From: Bacteroidaceae bacterium
GTDB taxonomy: Bacteria; Bacteroidota; Bacteroidia; Bacteroidales; Bacteroidaceae
NCBI GenBank assembly: GCA_017614895.1
Contig: JAGAAZ010000108.1
Span: forward strand, 1-51,532
Length of the DNA: 51,532 nt
Direction: 5' to 3'
In this document: piece after piece, positions 25,663-37,815 of the stretch
How the letters are laid out: every line of letters starts with the position of its first letter
Numbering within the stretch: the stretch's first letter is position 1
Translations under genes and position numbers: made by a program
The notes under the pieces: model-generated
What the model saw: only the letters and a program-made list of their open reading frames with translations
What the model was told of the DNA's origin: nothing
The model's database searches: none

Positions 25663-25670
25663 TAACTTTA
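25663..25670 (+). promoter_or_regulatory. Weak -7 box for the nitroreductase run
   Basis: TAACTTTA matches seven of eight consensus positions and lies about 30 bases upstream of the nitroreductase start. No convincing -33 element was found. Confidence 0.3.
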
Positions 25671-25701
25671 CACAAAAATTCACATATTTAATAGAAAAGC
25701 A

Positions 25702-26241
25702 ATGGAAAACTTTAGAGATTTAGTGCAGAAACGTCGCAGTGTGCGCAAGTTCACTGACGAGGATATTAAAGCTGAGGATTTGCAGACGGTTCTTCGTGCT
25801 GCATTGATGTCGCCCACGAGCAAAGGAACACGTGCATGGCACTTTGTGGTGGTTGATGATAAGGCGCTGTTGGAGAAAATCTCGCTTTGTCGTCCGATGG
25901 GCAGTCAGTTCATCGCAGGGGCAAAGGTGGCAATTGTCGTGCTTGGCGATAGGGAAGTGACAGATGCGTGGTGTGAGGATGCCTCATTGGCTGCTGTTAC
26001 GATGCAATATCAAGCTGCAGATTTGGGTTTAGGTTCATGTTGGTGTCAGATTCGTAACCGCTTTATGGAGAATGGTGAACCATCAGACAACGTGCTCCGT
26101 TTCTTACTGAGATATCCAGAGAATCTGACAGCTGAATGTGTGATTGGCATTGGTTATCCTGCCATCGAACGCAAACCGCAGGATGAGGATAACCTGAAGT
26201 GGGAGAATGTACATATAGGACCTTTTCCGGAAGAGGCATGA
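25702..26241 (+). CDS. Nitroreductase-family FMN oxidoreductase
   Basis: This 179-residue protein starts with the family motif RRSVRKFTDEDI, which binds the FMN phosphate. It continues with ALMSPTSKGTRAWHFVVV and the ADLGLGSCW block. Its small size and the DLGLG-x-CW motif place it among Bacteroidota nitroreductases that reduce quinones or nitro compounds with NAD(P)H. The substrate is not readable. Its stop overlaps the start of the next gene (ATGA), giving tight coupling. Confidence 0.92.
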   Translation: MENFRDLVQKRRSVRKFTDEDIKAEDLQTVLRAALMSPTSKGTRAWHFVVVDDKALLEKISLCRPMGSQFIAGAKVAIVVLGDREVTDAWCEDASLAAVTMQYQAADLGLGSCWCQIRNRFMENGEPSDNVLRFLLRYPENLTAECVIGIGYPAIERKPQDEDNLKWENVHIGPFPEEA

Positions 26242-27005
26242 AAATAGTTTTGATAGGAGCAGGTAATCTCGCTACTAATCTGGGTAAAGCACTGTATCGT
26301 GCGGGACACGAAATCGTACAAGTGTATAGCCGAACAGAGGAAGGTGCCAGTGCTTTGGCTGATGTGTTGAAATGCACGTACACGACAGACTTGGAGGAAG
26401 TCGTGAGGAACGCTGATGTATTTATCGTCGCAGTTAAGGACATTGCATTGCCCACTGTTGCTTCTATTTTGCGGACAGGTCGTGAGGGACAGCTGTTCAT
26501 TCATACGGCTGGTAGCATGCCAATGGATATTTTGTCTTTCCAACGTCGTGGCGTGTTCTATCCTATGCAAACATTCTCGAAGAATAAAGAAGTGGATTTC
26601 AGTGTAATACCTTGTTTTGTTGAGGCTAATGATGAAAAAGATTTACAATGTTTGAAAGCACTTGCTCTGACCGTTTCGGATACTGTTTACGAACTTGACA
26701 GTGAGAATAGAAAATATCTGCACTTGGCAGCCGTTTTCTGCTGTAATTTCGCTAATCACTGTTTCAGTTTAGGGGCAGAGTTGCTGAAAAAGCATGGTGA
26801 CATTCCGTTCAGTGTGATGCTTCCATTGATTGATGAAACAGCAGCCAAACTCTATTCGATGTCTCCCCGTGAAGCGCAGACGGGTCCTGCTGTTCGTTGG
26901 GATACCAACGTGATGGACAAACATTTGCAACTATTAGCGGAAACTCCTGAATGGCAAAAGATTTACGAACTATTTAGTAAAAGCATACACGATGATCAAC
27001 TATGA
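26238..27005 (+). CDS. Rossmann-fold DUF2520-type protein
   Basis: The start is placed at ATG 26238, which overlaps the nitroreductase stop; codons upstream lie within that gene. The 255-residue product starts [25 protein letters not shown], an NAD(P)-binding GxGxxxxxL pattern, followed by a second-strand VYSRTEEGA. The C-terminal helical half ([21 protein letters not shown]) matches the DUF2520 layout, related to ketopantoate and pyrroline-5-carboxylate reductases. No substrate is known. It overlaps the KdsC-like gene by 14 bases. Confidence 0.85.
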   Translation: MKIVLIGAGNLATNLGKALYRAGHEIVQVYSRTEEGASALADVLKCTYTTDLEEVVRNADVFIVAVKDIALPTVASILRTGREGQLFIHTAGSMPMDILSFQRRGVFYPMQTFSKNKEVDFSVIPCFVEANDEKDLQCLKALALTVSDTVYELDSENRKYLHLAAVFCCNFANHCFSLGAELLKKHGDIPFSVMLPLIDETAAKLYSMSPREAQTGPAVRWDTNVMDKHLQLLAETPEWQKIYELFSKSIHDDQL

Positions 27006-27510
27006 TTTGAAAACCATACGCGCCGTCTTTTTCGATGTGGATGGTGTCCTCTCTTGCGAGACAATTCCTCAGCATCCCAATGGCGACCCTATGCGAACCG
27101 TGAACATTAAAGACGGTTATGCTATGCAGCATGCCGTAAAGTGTGGACTCATTCTTGCTATTATTACTGGTGGCAGGACAGAAGCCGTACGAATCCGGTA
27201 CGAAGGTCTTGGCTTGAAGGATGTGGTGCTTGGTGCTGCGGTGAAAATAAAGGCATACAATGAGTTGAAAGAGAAGTACGGACTGAAGGATGAGGAGATT
27301 GTTTATGTGGGTGATGATATTCCAGACTATGAAGTGTTAACCACGTGTGGATTGCCCTGTTGCCCAGCTGATGCAGCTCCTGAAATCAAGGCGGTGTGTA
27401 CCTACATTTCCCATAAAAATGGAGGGCAGGGGTGTGCGCGTGATATTCTCGAACAAATATTAAAAGCAAAAGACTTATGGATGCACAACAGCACGGCTTT
27501 CGGTTGGTAG
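26992..27510 (+). CDS. KdsC-like HAD phosphatase (3-deoxy-D-manno-octulosonate 8-phosphate phosphatase type)
   Basis: This 172-residue HAD hydrolase has no cap domain. Motif I is FFDVDGVL (Asp15 and Asp17), motif II is ILAIITGG, and motif IV is [12 protein letters not shown]. The [16 protein letters not shown] segment is characteristic of the KdsC group, which dephosphorylates KDO 8-phosphate in lipopolysaccharide synthesis. It overlaps its upstream neighbour by 14 bases and its downstream neighbour by 34 bases. Confidence 0.88.
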   Translation: MINYDLKTIRAVFFDVDGVLSCETIPQHPNGDPMRTVNIKDGYAMQHAVKCGLILAIITGGRTEAVRIRYEGLGLKDVVLGAAVKIKAYNELKEKYGLKDEEIVYVGDDIPDYEVLTTCGLPCCPADAAPEIKAVCTYISHKNGGQGCARDILEQILKAKDLWMHNSTAFGW

Positions 27511-28079
27511 ATGGCTACAAGGTAATCCTTGCCAGCAATTCCCCCCGACGCAAAGAACTGTTGGAAGGGCTGGGTATCAACTTTGAGGTGCGCACTTTAA
27601 GCAACATTGATGAAAGCTATCCTGACACTCTTAAAGGCGAAGATATACCTATGTATATCTCTGGGAAAAAGGCAGAGGCATACAAGCAAGGAATGGCCGA
27701 TGATGAAATGATTATCACGGCGGACACCATCGTCTATGATCATGAGCAAGTTTTGGGTAAACCCAAAGATAGAGGAGAGGCAATGCGGATGCTCAGAGAA
27801 CTTTCTGGTCATGCCCATGAAGTCATCACGGGTGTATCCATTGTGACCAAGGAAAAAACTACTCAGTTCGCATCCACCTCCAAAGTCACTTTTGCAGAAT
27901 TAACCGACAAAGAGATTGCCTATTATGTGGATACTTACAAGCCCTATGACAAAGCTGGTGCCTATGGCATTCAGGAGTGGATTGGCTATGTGGCAGTCAC
28001 TCGCATTGAAGGTTCCTACTTCAATGTTATGGGCCTGCCTATCCAACGACTCTATACGGAATTAAAACAATTTTCATAA
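27477..28079 (+). CDS. maf: Maf-family nucleoside triphosphate pyrophosphatase
   Basis: This 200-residue protein contains the Maf signature [18 protein letters not shown] (about 18-34), the central [18 protein letters not shown] and the [10 protein letters not shown] segment. Members hydrolyse dTTP, UTP or modified nucleotides to the monophosphate and limit their incorporation. The start at 27477 gives a 34-base overlap with the KdsC-like gene. A later start would lose only the first few residues but would not preserve the usual leader of the family, so the early ATG is accepted. Confidence 0.93.
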   Translation: MDAQQHGFRLVDGYKVILASNSPRRKELLEGLGINFEVRTLSNIDESYPDTLKGEDIPMYISGKKAEAYKQGMADDEMIITADTIVYDHEQVLGKPKDRGEAMRMLRELSGHAHEVITGVSIVTKEKTTQFASTSKVTFAELTDKEIAYYVDTYKPYDKAGAYGIQEWIGYVAVTRIEGSYFNVMGLPIQRLYTELKQFS

Positions 28080-28100
28080 AACAGATTAAGGCTTTATACA

Positions 28101-28574
28101 ATGGAAACATATATTCACGAACTCGATGACATTGATCTTCAAATTCTTCGCATCGTACAAGACAACAGTCGTTTAACCACCAAAGAACTGGCACAAAAGA
28201 TTCACTTGTCGGTCACACCCACCTACGAACGTCAGCGCCGTCTTGAACGTATGGGCTACATCAAAGGCTATGTGGCTGTGCTGGATGCTAATAAAATGGA
28301 GCGTGGTTTTATGGTTTTTTGCAATGTGTCCATGAAGCAGATTAACAAACAAATTGCCAGCAGTTTTCGCGAGACGGTGGCTGGTTGGAATGAAGTGACA
28401 GAGTGCTATAACATCTCGGGTGATGGCGATTACCTATTGAAAGTCTGTGTGAGCAGCATGCAAAAGTACCAGCAGTTTATCCTCGACAAATTGGGCGATT
28501 TCCCATATATTTCTCAAGTGCGTTCCTTTTTTGTGATGGACACCTTAAAACTCACTTACGGTTTTCCCATGTAG
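28101..28574 (+). CDS. Lrp/AsnC-family transcriptional regulator
   Basis: This 157-residue protein starts with the Lrp pattern LDDIDLQILRIVQDNSRLTTKELAQKIHLSVTPTYERQRRLE, a winged helix-turn-helix in the first 60 residues. A RAM ligand-binding domain follows (ECYNISGDGDYLLKVCV). It follows maf by 21 bases. Its 3' end overlaps the convergent DUF3298 lipoprotein gene by 23 bases. Its effector, probably an amino acid, is not readable. Confidence 0.94.
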   Translation: METYIHELDDIDLQILRIVQDNSRLTTKELAQKIHLSVTPTYERQRRLERMGYIKGYVAVLDANKMERGFMVFCNVSMKQINKQIASSFRETVAGWNEVTECYNISGDGDYLLKVCVSSMQKYQQFILDKLGDFPYISQVRSFFVMDTLKLTYGFPM

Positions 28575-29388
28575 TGCTGATGATGTCCTTCACGTCCTCG
28601 TAACTTACACAAATCGTGCAAGCTCCATAGGCGTAGGGCGCTATGTCATATTCATTGTAGTGGAACTCTATGCTGTCCTCTCGCAAGGCAAAGTTGTTGC
28701 TAATGAACATGTCTGTCATTTCCAGAATGCCCTTCTGATGCAATTCGTCTAAAGAGTGGACGTTCTGGTCTTTCATCAATTTCTCTAGTAGGATGTCCTG
28801 CAATTGAGGGCGGTTGATGGTAGGGAACACATTGTCGAGTGTGATGAACTCGCCTGTTTGTGTGTTAAATCGCAGGATGGTAGTCAGTTTACAGGGGTGT
28901 GCGCCTCCTGTGAAGACATCCTCCAGCAAGCGGTAGTTAATCACATTCTCTATCCCATATTCAGCCCTTCCTGTCAGGTGGTCGTGATATACATTTGCCA
29001 CTTCATCGCCGTGAAACTCCGTCTTTACATCCTCGATGTACTGGGCAATTGCCTCATCGATACTTAGTTCGCTCGATTGTTTCAGTAGTAGTTCTATTAA
29101 TTGTCCGTTGATAAGATTGCACACCTTCTCGTTGGCGACATTCTCTGACTTCATGAATTGCATATCGACCTTCACGTCCATTTCCCTGCTTTCATTCGCA
29201 TCATGCAATTGTCCTAAACCGACAGAATCTTCTTCATCATCGAGAGGTTTCTCTGTCAGTTGTTCCATTTTCTCCACATTGTAGAACTCAATATTCTGCC
29301 ATTCTTTGTTCGAAGTGCATCCTATGAAAAGTAAGGCAAAACACGTCCCTAAAAACAACTCTCTGTAAAGTATTATATGTCTTTTCAT
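28552..29388 (-). CDS. DUF3298-domain lipoprotein
   Basis: The start is taken at ATG 29388, giving 278 residues that begin MKRHIILYRELFLGTCFALLF and a lipobox ending at Cys24 (IGCTSN). A longer open frame extends to 29496, but its first residues do not look like an export signal. The C-terminal half has the DUF3298/RsiV-like pattern GGAHPCKLTTILRFNTQTGEFITLDNVF. In other bacteria such domains occur in anti-sigma factors and lysozyme-binding proteins. Here it is a lipoprotein without an intracellular domain, so a binding role at the envelope is plausible but unproven. Confidence 0.82.
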   Translation of the reverse strand: MKRHIILYRELFLGTCFALLFIGCTSNKEWQNIEFYNVEKMEQLTEKPLDDEEDSVGLGQLHDANESREMDVKVDMQFMKSENVANEKVCNLINGQLIELLLKQSSELSIDEAIAQYIEDVKTEFHGDEVANVYHDHLTGRAEYGIENVINYRLLEDVFTGGAHPCKLTTILRFNTQTGEFITLDNVFPTINRPQLQDILLEKLMKDQNVHSLDELHQKGILEMTDMFISNNFALREDSIEFHYNEYDIAPYAYGACTICVSYEDVKDIISTTWENRK

Positions 29389-29412
29389 TGTCCAAATTTC
29401 AAAATCGGGTGC

Positions 29413-29420
29413 GAAGTTAC
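29413..29420 (-). promoter_or_regulatory. -7-like box for the DUF3298 lipoprotein
   Basis: TAACTTCG on the minus strand differs from TAnnTTTG at one position and lies 25 bases upstream of ATG 29388. Its position inside the longer frame supports the later start. Confidence 0.35.
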
Positions 29421-29462
29421 GATTTTTCTCTTTATCATGAGTGTTATTTCGGTAAGATTCTC

Positions 29463-29470
29463 TAATTTTG
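29463..29470 (+). promoter_or_regulatory. -7 box for the membrane protein pair
   Basis: TAATTTTG matches the -7 consensus 38 bases upstream of the start at 29508. No exact TTTG is seen 19-20 bases upstream of it. Confidence 0.4.
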
Positions 29471-29507
29471 CCAAAGAAAAAATTAAAAAGACTCATATAT
29501 CACGTCA

Positions 29508-29969
29508 ATGCAACGCAGAAATTCTTATAGCGACTTAGGGTTAGTGGTAGCCATCAGTATCTTTATCTGCATCCTCGTCAAAAGTTTCCTTTTCGGATTC
29601 ACGTGGGTTGGTATTATTTGGATGCTTCTCTCCTGTGTCTATTTCTATGTTTCGTGGCGTAGACCGTCTGACAGCAAAGTGGTCAAGCATGCTACGACCC
29701 TTTTCCTTGTCCTCTCTGCCGTTGCTCTCATTGGCATACTCCTGTTTGATAAGAATGCACGCCCAGAGATGCATGCCTTCGAAGGAACAGGGGACACTAT
29801 TCAGGACGCTGCCATCGTGGAAGAAGAACCTATCGTGCCCATTTATGTGATGGAGCCAGAAGACACTCTTATGTCCGACACTCTTCTGACCGATGAGATG
29901 CAAGATTCCCTCTTTATCGATGAAGCGCCTATGGAGACCTCGCTTGATTCACTCATTACACAGCAATAA
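29508..29969 (+). CDS. Small membrane protein of unknown function
   Basis: This 153-residue protein has three hydrophobic helices in the first half (LVVAISIFICILVKSFLF, TWVGIIWMLLSCVYFYV, TLFLVLSAVALIGILLF). A strongly acidic tail follows, rich in Asp, Glu and Ser (for example EPEDTLMSDTLLTDEMQDS). I do not recognise the family. It is 18 bases upstream of a second single-span membrane protein, suggesting that the two work together. Confidence 0.75.
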   Translation: MQRRNSYSDLGLVVAISIFICILVKSFLFGFTWVGIIWMLLSCVYFYVSWRRPSDSKVVKHATTLFLVLSAVALIGILLFDKNARPEMHAFEGTGDTIQDAAIVEEEPIVPIYVMEPEDTLMSDTLLTDEMQDSLFIDEAPMETSLDSLITQQ

Positions 29970-29987
29970 TTAATCAAAAATATCAAT

Positions 29988-30953
29988 ATGACACTCGACA
30001 ACAACACACCTAATCCACCAGCGAAGAAACGTGCGGTGGGCACTATTATCATCGTATCTCTCGTCATTCTTGCCCTTGCAGGCGTTGCTGGATGGTACCT
30101 CTTTTTCCGAGGTGGCAGCGATATTGACGAAAGGACAGCTTACGACAACATTATTCGTTATGAGAATCAGCAACAACTGGATTCTCTTGGTGACGCGCTC
30201 AATGACTATTTTGACACTTACAACTCTGATGCGTTTCATTATTCGCAGTTGAAAGACCTTCACGACCGTTTTTTCACAGAGCGTGATGACTGGCAGGCTG
30301 CCGAAAATAATATGTCTTTGGAGACAGTTCGTCAATTCTTGGGTGTCCATCCCGATGGCTTCTATCTCAAAGATGCTACTCGAAAGCTTGATTCTTTATC
30401 TTATGTCGATGCGTGTGCCACTAACACCCGCGAAGCCTATGAGCACTATCTCGACCAGTTTTCACAAGGCAAGTTTGCAGCTGAAGCACGTAAGCAAATA
30501 TCTGAGCTGGACAATGAGGATCTGACTATCGAGGAGAAGACTGCAGTGAAGGAAACGCTCACCACGCATTTCGATGCCCTTGGCGACAACGACAAAGGTG
30601 CCATTGCTTCCACGCTGGCATCAGAAATCAATTCTTACATTGGTAAAGCAAACCCTGAATTGGAAGACATCTATGCTTATATGTCCAATATGCACGCATC
30701 TGGTCGCATGATTGTTTTCAATGTTAAGAATACCAATATTACCAAAGTCAATGCTGGAGACAGAAGCATGTACAATGTTCAGTTCTCTCTTGAGGAAGAG
30801 ACCTATGCACGTGGTTCGCACCATACACTTGATACCGAATCTGGCAATCCGGTTGAAGAGGACAAGTCTGAAGCCACTGACGTCAAGACATTCTCTGGTA
30901 CTGCGGTTCTCAATGAAGGTATGAAAATCACTTCGCTGGTATTGCGGAAATAA
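29988..30953 (+). CDS. Single-span membrane protein with helical repeats
   Basis: This 321-residue protein has a short proline-rich cytosolic start, one membrane helix (about 17-40, VGTIIIVSLVILALAGVAGWYLFF) and a long helical outer region. Segments such as YEHYLDQFSQGKFAAEARKQI resemble TPR-like helices found in many Bacteroidota envelope proteins. A beta-rich C-terminal part (about 235-321) follows. No enzyme motif is visible. It follows the preceding membrane protein gene by 18 bases and precedes the relA-type gene by nine bases. Confidence 0.75.
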   Translation: MTLDNNTPNPPAKKRAVGTIIIVSLVILALAGVAGWYLFFRGGSDIDERTAYDNIIRYENQQQLDSLGDALNDYFDTYNSDAFHYSQLKDLHDRFFTERDDWQAAENNMSLETVRQFLGVHPDGFYLKDATRKLDSLSYVDACATNTREAYEHYLDQFSQGKFAAEARKQISELDNEDLTIEEKTAVKETLTTHFDALGDNDKGAIASTLASEINSYIGKANPELEDIYAYMSNMHASGRMIVFNVKNTNITKVNAGDRSMYNVQFSLEEETYARGSHHTLDTESGNPVEEDKSEATDVKTFSGTAVLNEGMKITSLVLRK

Positions 30954-30962
30954 ATAGTGCTT

Positions 30963-33191
30963 ATGAATAGGGAAGAATTAGCAACGCTGAAGGAGGAAGA
31001 ACGCCAACTGCTGGTGGAAACAGTGAAGCGGTTGCAGGGTTTGGTGGCAGAAGTGCTGAATCCTGAGGATTTCCATAAAGTGAAGGAGATTCTGTTTCGT
31101 GCAGTTGAGACGGAACAGTTGCATCGTGACCAGTTTGGACTGAACCCTATTCTCTTTGATTTGCAGACAGCGGTGATTACGGCGGAGGAGATTGGACAGA
31201 ACCGTGCCTCCATCATCAGCATCCTGCTGCATCATTGTGTGTCGGTGGGTGTGATTTCGATGGACGAAGTGAAGCAGGAGTTTGGCGAGGATGTGGCACA
31301 TATCATTCACGGACTGCTGAGGGTGAATGAGCTGTATGCGAAGAATCCTTCCATTGAGACGGAGAATTTCCGTGACTTGCTCCTGTCGTTTGCAGAGGAC
31401 ATGCGTGTCATCTTCATCATCATTGCCGACCGTGTGAACCTGATGCGTCAAATCAAGGATAGGGGAACTGTGGAGGAACGTCTGCGTGTGGCGACAGAGG
31501 CTTCACATCTGTATGCTCCTTTGGCACATAAATTGGGTCTGTATCTGATTAAGCGTGAGCTGGAGGACTTATCCCTGAAGTATCTGGAGCCTGAGGTCTA
31601 TTACATGATCAAGGAAAAATTGAGTGCTACCCGTAAGGCACGTGATTTATACATTGCTCATTTCATTGCACCAGTGGAAGAGAAGCTGAAGGCGGCGGGT
31701 TTGAAGTTCCACATCAAGGGCAGGACGAAGTCAATCCATTCCATTTGGCAGAAGATGCTCAAGCAGAAGTGTCAGTTTGAAGGCATCTATGATTTGTTTG
31801 CCATTCGTGTGATATTGGATTCCGAGCCAGAGAAAGAGAAGCAGGAATGTTGGCAGGTGTTCAGTATCGTGACAGACATGTACCGACCGAACCCGAAGCG
31901 TATGAGAGACTGGCTGAGTGTGCCCAAGTCGAACGGTTATGAGTCGTTGCACATCACGGTGATGGGTCCGGAGGGCAAGTGGGTGGAGATTCAGATTCGT
32001 ACGGAGCGGATGGATGAGATTGCAGAGAGAGGTCTGGCTGCTCACTGGCGCTATAAGGGAGTGAAGGACAGTGGTGGAAAGTTAGAGGACTGGTTGCAGG
32101 ACATCCGTTCGGCTTTGGAGAATCATGAGGTGGAGAGTGACGAGCGGTTGATGGATCGTTTCAAGGTGGATCTGTACAGCGACGAAGTGTTTGTCTTCAC
32201 GCCAAAGGGTGATCTCTTCAAACTGCCGAAGGGAGCGACGGTGCTCGACTTCGCATTCCAGATACATACGAATGTGGGTGCCCATTGTACAGGTGGCAAG
32301 GTGAATGGCAAGAATGTGCCGATCGGTACGAAGTTGCAGAGTGGTGACCAGGTGGAAATCCTCACCTCGCAGAAGCAGCAGCCGAAGCGCGACTGGCTGA
32401 ACATTGCCATCACACCCAGGGCGAGAGCCAAGATTCGTCAATCGCTGACGGAACAGGAGATGCAGGTTTCCACTTTCGCGAAGGAGGCGCTGGAACGCAA
32501 GTTCAAGAACAAGAAGATAGAGCCAGAGGAGTCGTTGATGATGCGTCTCATCAAGCGGATGGGCTACAAGCACGTGTCGGAGTTCTACAAGGCGATTGCT
32601 GAGGAGGTGCTGGATGTAAACACGGTCATCGAGCAGTATCAGGAGTTGCAGGAACGCGATGCCAACCCAAGCGCTTTCTCGACAGAACAGCGCAGTGCGG
32701 GTGGCTATGTGGCAAACGTGGCTGATGACCATGCGCAGGGACATGCAGATGTGCTGGTGCTGGACAACAACCTGAAGGGTGTTGATTACAGTCTCGCCAA
32801 GTGCTGCAATCCGATTTATGGTGATGATGTGTTTGGCTTCGTGACGGTGAATCGGGGCATCAAGGTGCACCGGAAGGATTGTCCGAATGCTCAGTTGCTC
32901 CGTGAACGTATGGGCTATCGTGTGTTGCGTGCTCGTTGGGCAGGCAAGGGTTCGAAGCAGTATCCTGTCACGTTGCATGTGGTGGGACATGACGACATCG
33001 GCATTGTCAGCAACATCACTTCCATCCTGAACAAGGAGAAGAGCGTGATGATGCGCGGACTGAGCATCCAGTCATCCGAGGACGGTCTGTTCTCGGGTCA
33101 GTTGACGGTGATGATTGATGACCAGAACCAGCTCACGCAGCTTGTGAAGAAATTGACAACGGTGAAGGGCGTAAAGAGTGTGACGAGATGA
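30963..33191 (+). CDS. Long RelA/SpoT homologue with a degenerate hydrolase domain
   Basis: ATG 30963 is preferred over the GTG two codons earlier, giving 742 residues. The order is HD-type domain (about 60-190), ppGpp synthetase (about 240-350, with YDLFAIRVIL and WVEIQIRTERMDEIAERGLAAHW), TGS (about 405-465), a Cys-containing region (LAKCCNPIYGDDVFGF) and C-terminal ACT (about 667-742). The hydrolase core normally reads LLHDVVEDT; here it is LLHHCVSVGV, and the later ADRLHNMRT block reads ADRVNLMRQ. The metal-site Asp and the downstream Glu-Asp are missing, so it probably only makes (p)ppGpp. Its stop overlaps the rlmH start by four bases. Confidence 0.9.
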   Translation: MNREELATLKEEERQLLVETVKRLQGLVAEVLNPEDFHKVKEILFRAVETEQLHRDQFGLNPILFDLQTAVITAEEIGQNRASIISILLHHCVSVGVISMDEVKQEFGEDVAHIIHGLLRVNELYAKNPSIETENFRDLLLSFAEDMRVIFIIIADRVNLMRQIKDRGTVEERLRVATEASHLYAPLAHKLGLYLIKRELEDLSLKYLEPEVYYMIKEKLSATRKARDLYIAHFIAPVEEKLKAAGLKFHIKGRTKSIHSIWQKMLKQKCQFEGIYDLFAIRVILDSEPEKEKQECWQVFSIVTDMYRPNPKRMRDWLSVPKSNGYESLHITVMGPEGKWVEIQIRTERMDEIAERGLAAHWRYKGVKDSGGKLEDWLQDIRSALENHEVESDERLMDRFKVDLYSDEVFVFTPKGDLFKLPKGATVLDFAFQIHTNVGAHCTGGKVNGKNVPIGTKLQSGDQVEILTSQKQQPKRDWLNIAITPRARAKIRQSLTEQEMQVSTFAKEALERKFKNKKIEPEESLMMRLIKRMGYKHVSEFYKAIAEEVLDVNTVIEQYQELQERDANPSAFSTEQRSAGGYVANVADDHAQGHADVLVLDNNLKGVDYSLAKCCNPIYGDDVFGFVTVNRGIKVHRKDCPNAQLLRERMGYRVLRARWAGKGSKQYPVTLHVVGHDDIGIVSNITSILNKEKSVMMRGLSIQSSEDGLFSGQLTVMIDDQNQLTQLVKKLTTVKGVKSVTR

Positions 33192-33661
33192 AGGTGGCCT
33201 TGATATTGGTGGGTAAGACGGTGAATAAGCATTTCGTTGAGCTGATTGACGAGTATGCTGGACGTGTGAAGCATTACATTGGCTTCGACATCGTCACCAT
33301 TCCCGAACTGAAGAACACCAAGAATCTCTCCACCGATCAGCAGAAGCAACAGGAGGGGGAATTGATTCTGAAGCAGATGCAGGCAGGAGACCATGTGGTG
33401 CTGTTGGATGAGCATGGGAAGGAGTTGCGCAGTGTGGAGTTCTCAGCCTACATGGAGCAGAAGATGCAGACAGTGAACAAAAAGTTGGTCTTTGTCATCG
33501 GCGGTCCTTACGGATTCTCTCCCGAGGTGTACGGCAGAGCCAATGAGAAGCTTTCACTCTCGAAGATGACGTTCTCTCATCAGATGGTGCGACTCATCTT
33601 TGTGGAACAGCTCTATCGGGCGATGACCATCATGCGTGGCGAACCCTATCATCACGAGTAA
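33188..33661 (+). CDS. rlmH: 23S rRNA pseudouridine-1915 N3-methyltransferase
   Basis: This 157-residue SPOUT methyltransferase acts on pseudouridine 1915 of 23S rRNA in the assembled ribosome. It shows the knot motifs VLLDEHGKELRSVEFS, VFVIGGPYGFSPEVYG and the C-terminal LSKMTFSHQMVRLIFVEQLYRA. Length is normal for the family. The start overlaps the stop of the RelA/SpoT gene (ATGA), giving coupled translation. Confidence 0.96.
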   Translation: MKVALILVGKTVNKHFVELIDEYAGRVKHYIGFDIVTIPELKNTKNLSTDQQKQQEGELILKQMQAGDHVVLLDEHGKELRSVEFSAYMEQKMQTVNKKLVFVIGGPYGFSPEVYGRANEKLSLSKMTFSHQMVRLIFVEQLYRAMTIMRGEPYHHE

Positions 33662-33690
33662 CCAGCCCACGCGCTGGGCGATTTTTCCCA
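33662..33690 (+). terminator. Probable terminator after rlmH
   Basis: GCCCACGCGCTGGGC can pair over five bases (GCCCA/TGGGC), or alternatively as CCAGC/GCTGG, and is followed by GATTTTT. The stem is short but GC-rich and sits right after the rlmH stop. Confidence 0.5.
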
Positions 33691-33740
33691 TTCGGACAGG
33701 AAGACAAAAACAAAATAATATAAACATCTAAAACAATTAA

Positions 33741-36920
<3,180 letters not shown>

Positions 36921-36964
36921 CTTCATGACATTCACCGTGGCAAGTGCCCGGAGATGTTCAAATA

Positions 36965-37002
36965 ACAAGAAAGCCATTCGAATACGAATGGCTTTCTTGT
37001 TT
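36965..37002. terminator. Strong bidirectional terminator
   Basis: A perfect 16-base stem, ACAAGAAAGCCATTCG (36965-36980) with its complement (36985-37000), encloses the loop AATA and is flanked by T-rich ends on both strands. It separates the convergent beta-galactosidase gene and the minus-strand secreted-protein block. Confidence 0.9.
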
Positions 37003-37018
37003 ATAGGAGTTGAAAGAA

Positions 37019-37792
37019 TCAAATGCTATCCCATATACCAGCTTCTGGTGTGTTGAATGTATCGCTTTTCACTAAATCCTTGATTTCCGAAGCGGTTTTG
37101 GACACGGCTGATTCCTTATCTAATGTGAGCCCTTCAATATTATCAATATTGGCTGCAGCATCCACTTTTTCACCTTCGTTGGTAAAGTTCTTGCGATAGA
37201 CCTCCATGAGTTTGTCCTGTTCCTTGAGCGACTTGTTCATGGCACGAGCACGTTTAATGTCGCCCAAACTGAGGAGGGCTCCAGCTACGGCTCCTGCACC
37301 AGCACCGATAGCAGCTGCACCTACCTTGTTCTTCTTACCTCCTGCTATCAGTCCTGTAACAGCGCCCAAGGCTGCACCGCCACCTACTTTGGCAATAATT
37401 TGGTTGATGTATTTTTTCAGCGCCTTACGTTGTGCTTCAACAGCCTCCTGACTTCGATAGTTACCGAACTGGTCGACCAGCAGGACGCGAGTGACAGGGG
37501 TACCATCAGGATTGAGCATCGGAGTACCATCATCATTCGTCTCGTTAATGACCTGCAAATGATAGATAGGAATGGCATCCCAATCAATGGAGGTGGAATC
37601 TTCCTCTGCTGTACTGGTATCAGCCGCTCCATCGCCATCAGTCAAAGACGCGGAAGTGGTTGTTTTACTGGTGTCTGTCCCCTTGCTGAGAGCCTTGGAT
37701 ACCTTCGAGAGGATACCCTGTGCATCGGCAGATACAATAGAAATGCTTAGCAGTAGGAGAGTGAACAACCATTTGTATATAAATGTTTTCAT
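37019..37792 (-). CDS. Exported glycine-zipper protein
   Basis: This 257-residue protein has a signal peptide ending near residue 25 (SIVSADAQ). A low-complexity Thr/Ser/Asp stretch (40-70) and a short beta segment follow. A glycine-zipper region (about 136-176) contains GGGAALGAVTGLIAGG and GAAAIGAGAGAVAGALL, which usually packs against or into the outer membrane. The C-terminal part is helical and charged. It is the last gene of the minus-strand block and follows the coiled-coil protein gene by 23 bases. Function is unknown. Confidence 0.8.
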   Translation of the reverse strand: MKTFIYKWLFTLLLLSISIVSADAQGILSKVSKALSKGTDTSKTTTSASLTDGDGAADTSTAEEDSTSIDWDAIPIYHLQVINETNDDGTPMLNPDGTPVTRVLLVDQFGNYRSQEAVEAQRKALKKYINQIIAKVGGGAALGAVTGLIAGGKKNKVGAAAIGAGAGAVAGALLSLGDIKRARAMNKSLKEQDKLMEVYRKNFTNEGEKVDAAANIDNIEGLTLDKESAVSKTASEIKDLVKSDTFNTPEAGIWDSI

Positions 37793-37815
37793 ATTGTCAA
37801 TTTTTATTAGTTCTT

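Noticed and set aside
28552..28574. Frameshift or mis-assembly at the end of the Lrp gene
   Set aside because: The 23-base overlap is between two intact convergent genes, each with its normal C-terminus, so it is a genuine 3' overlap.
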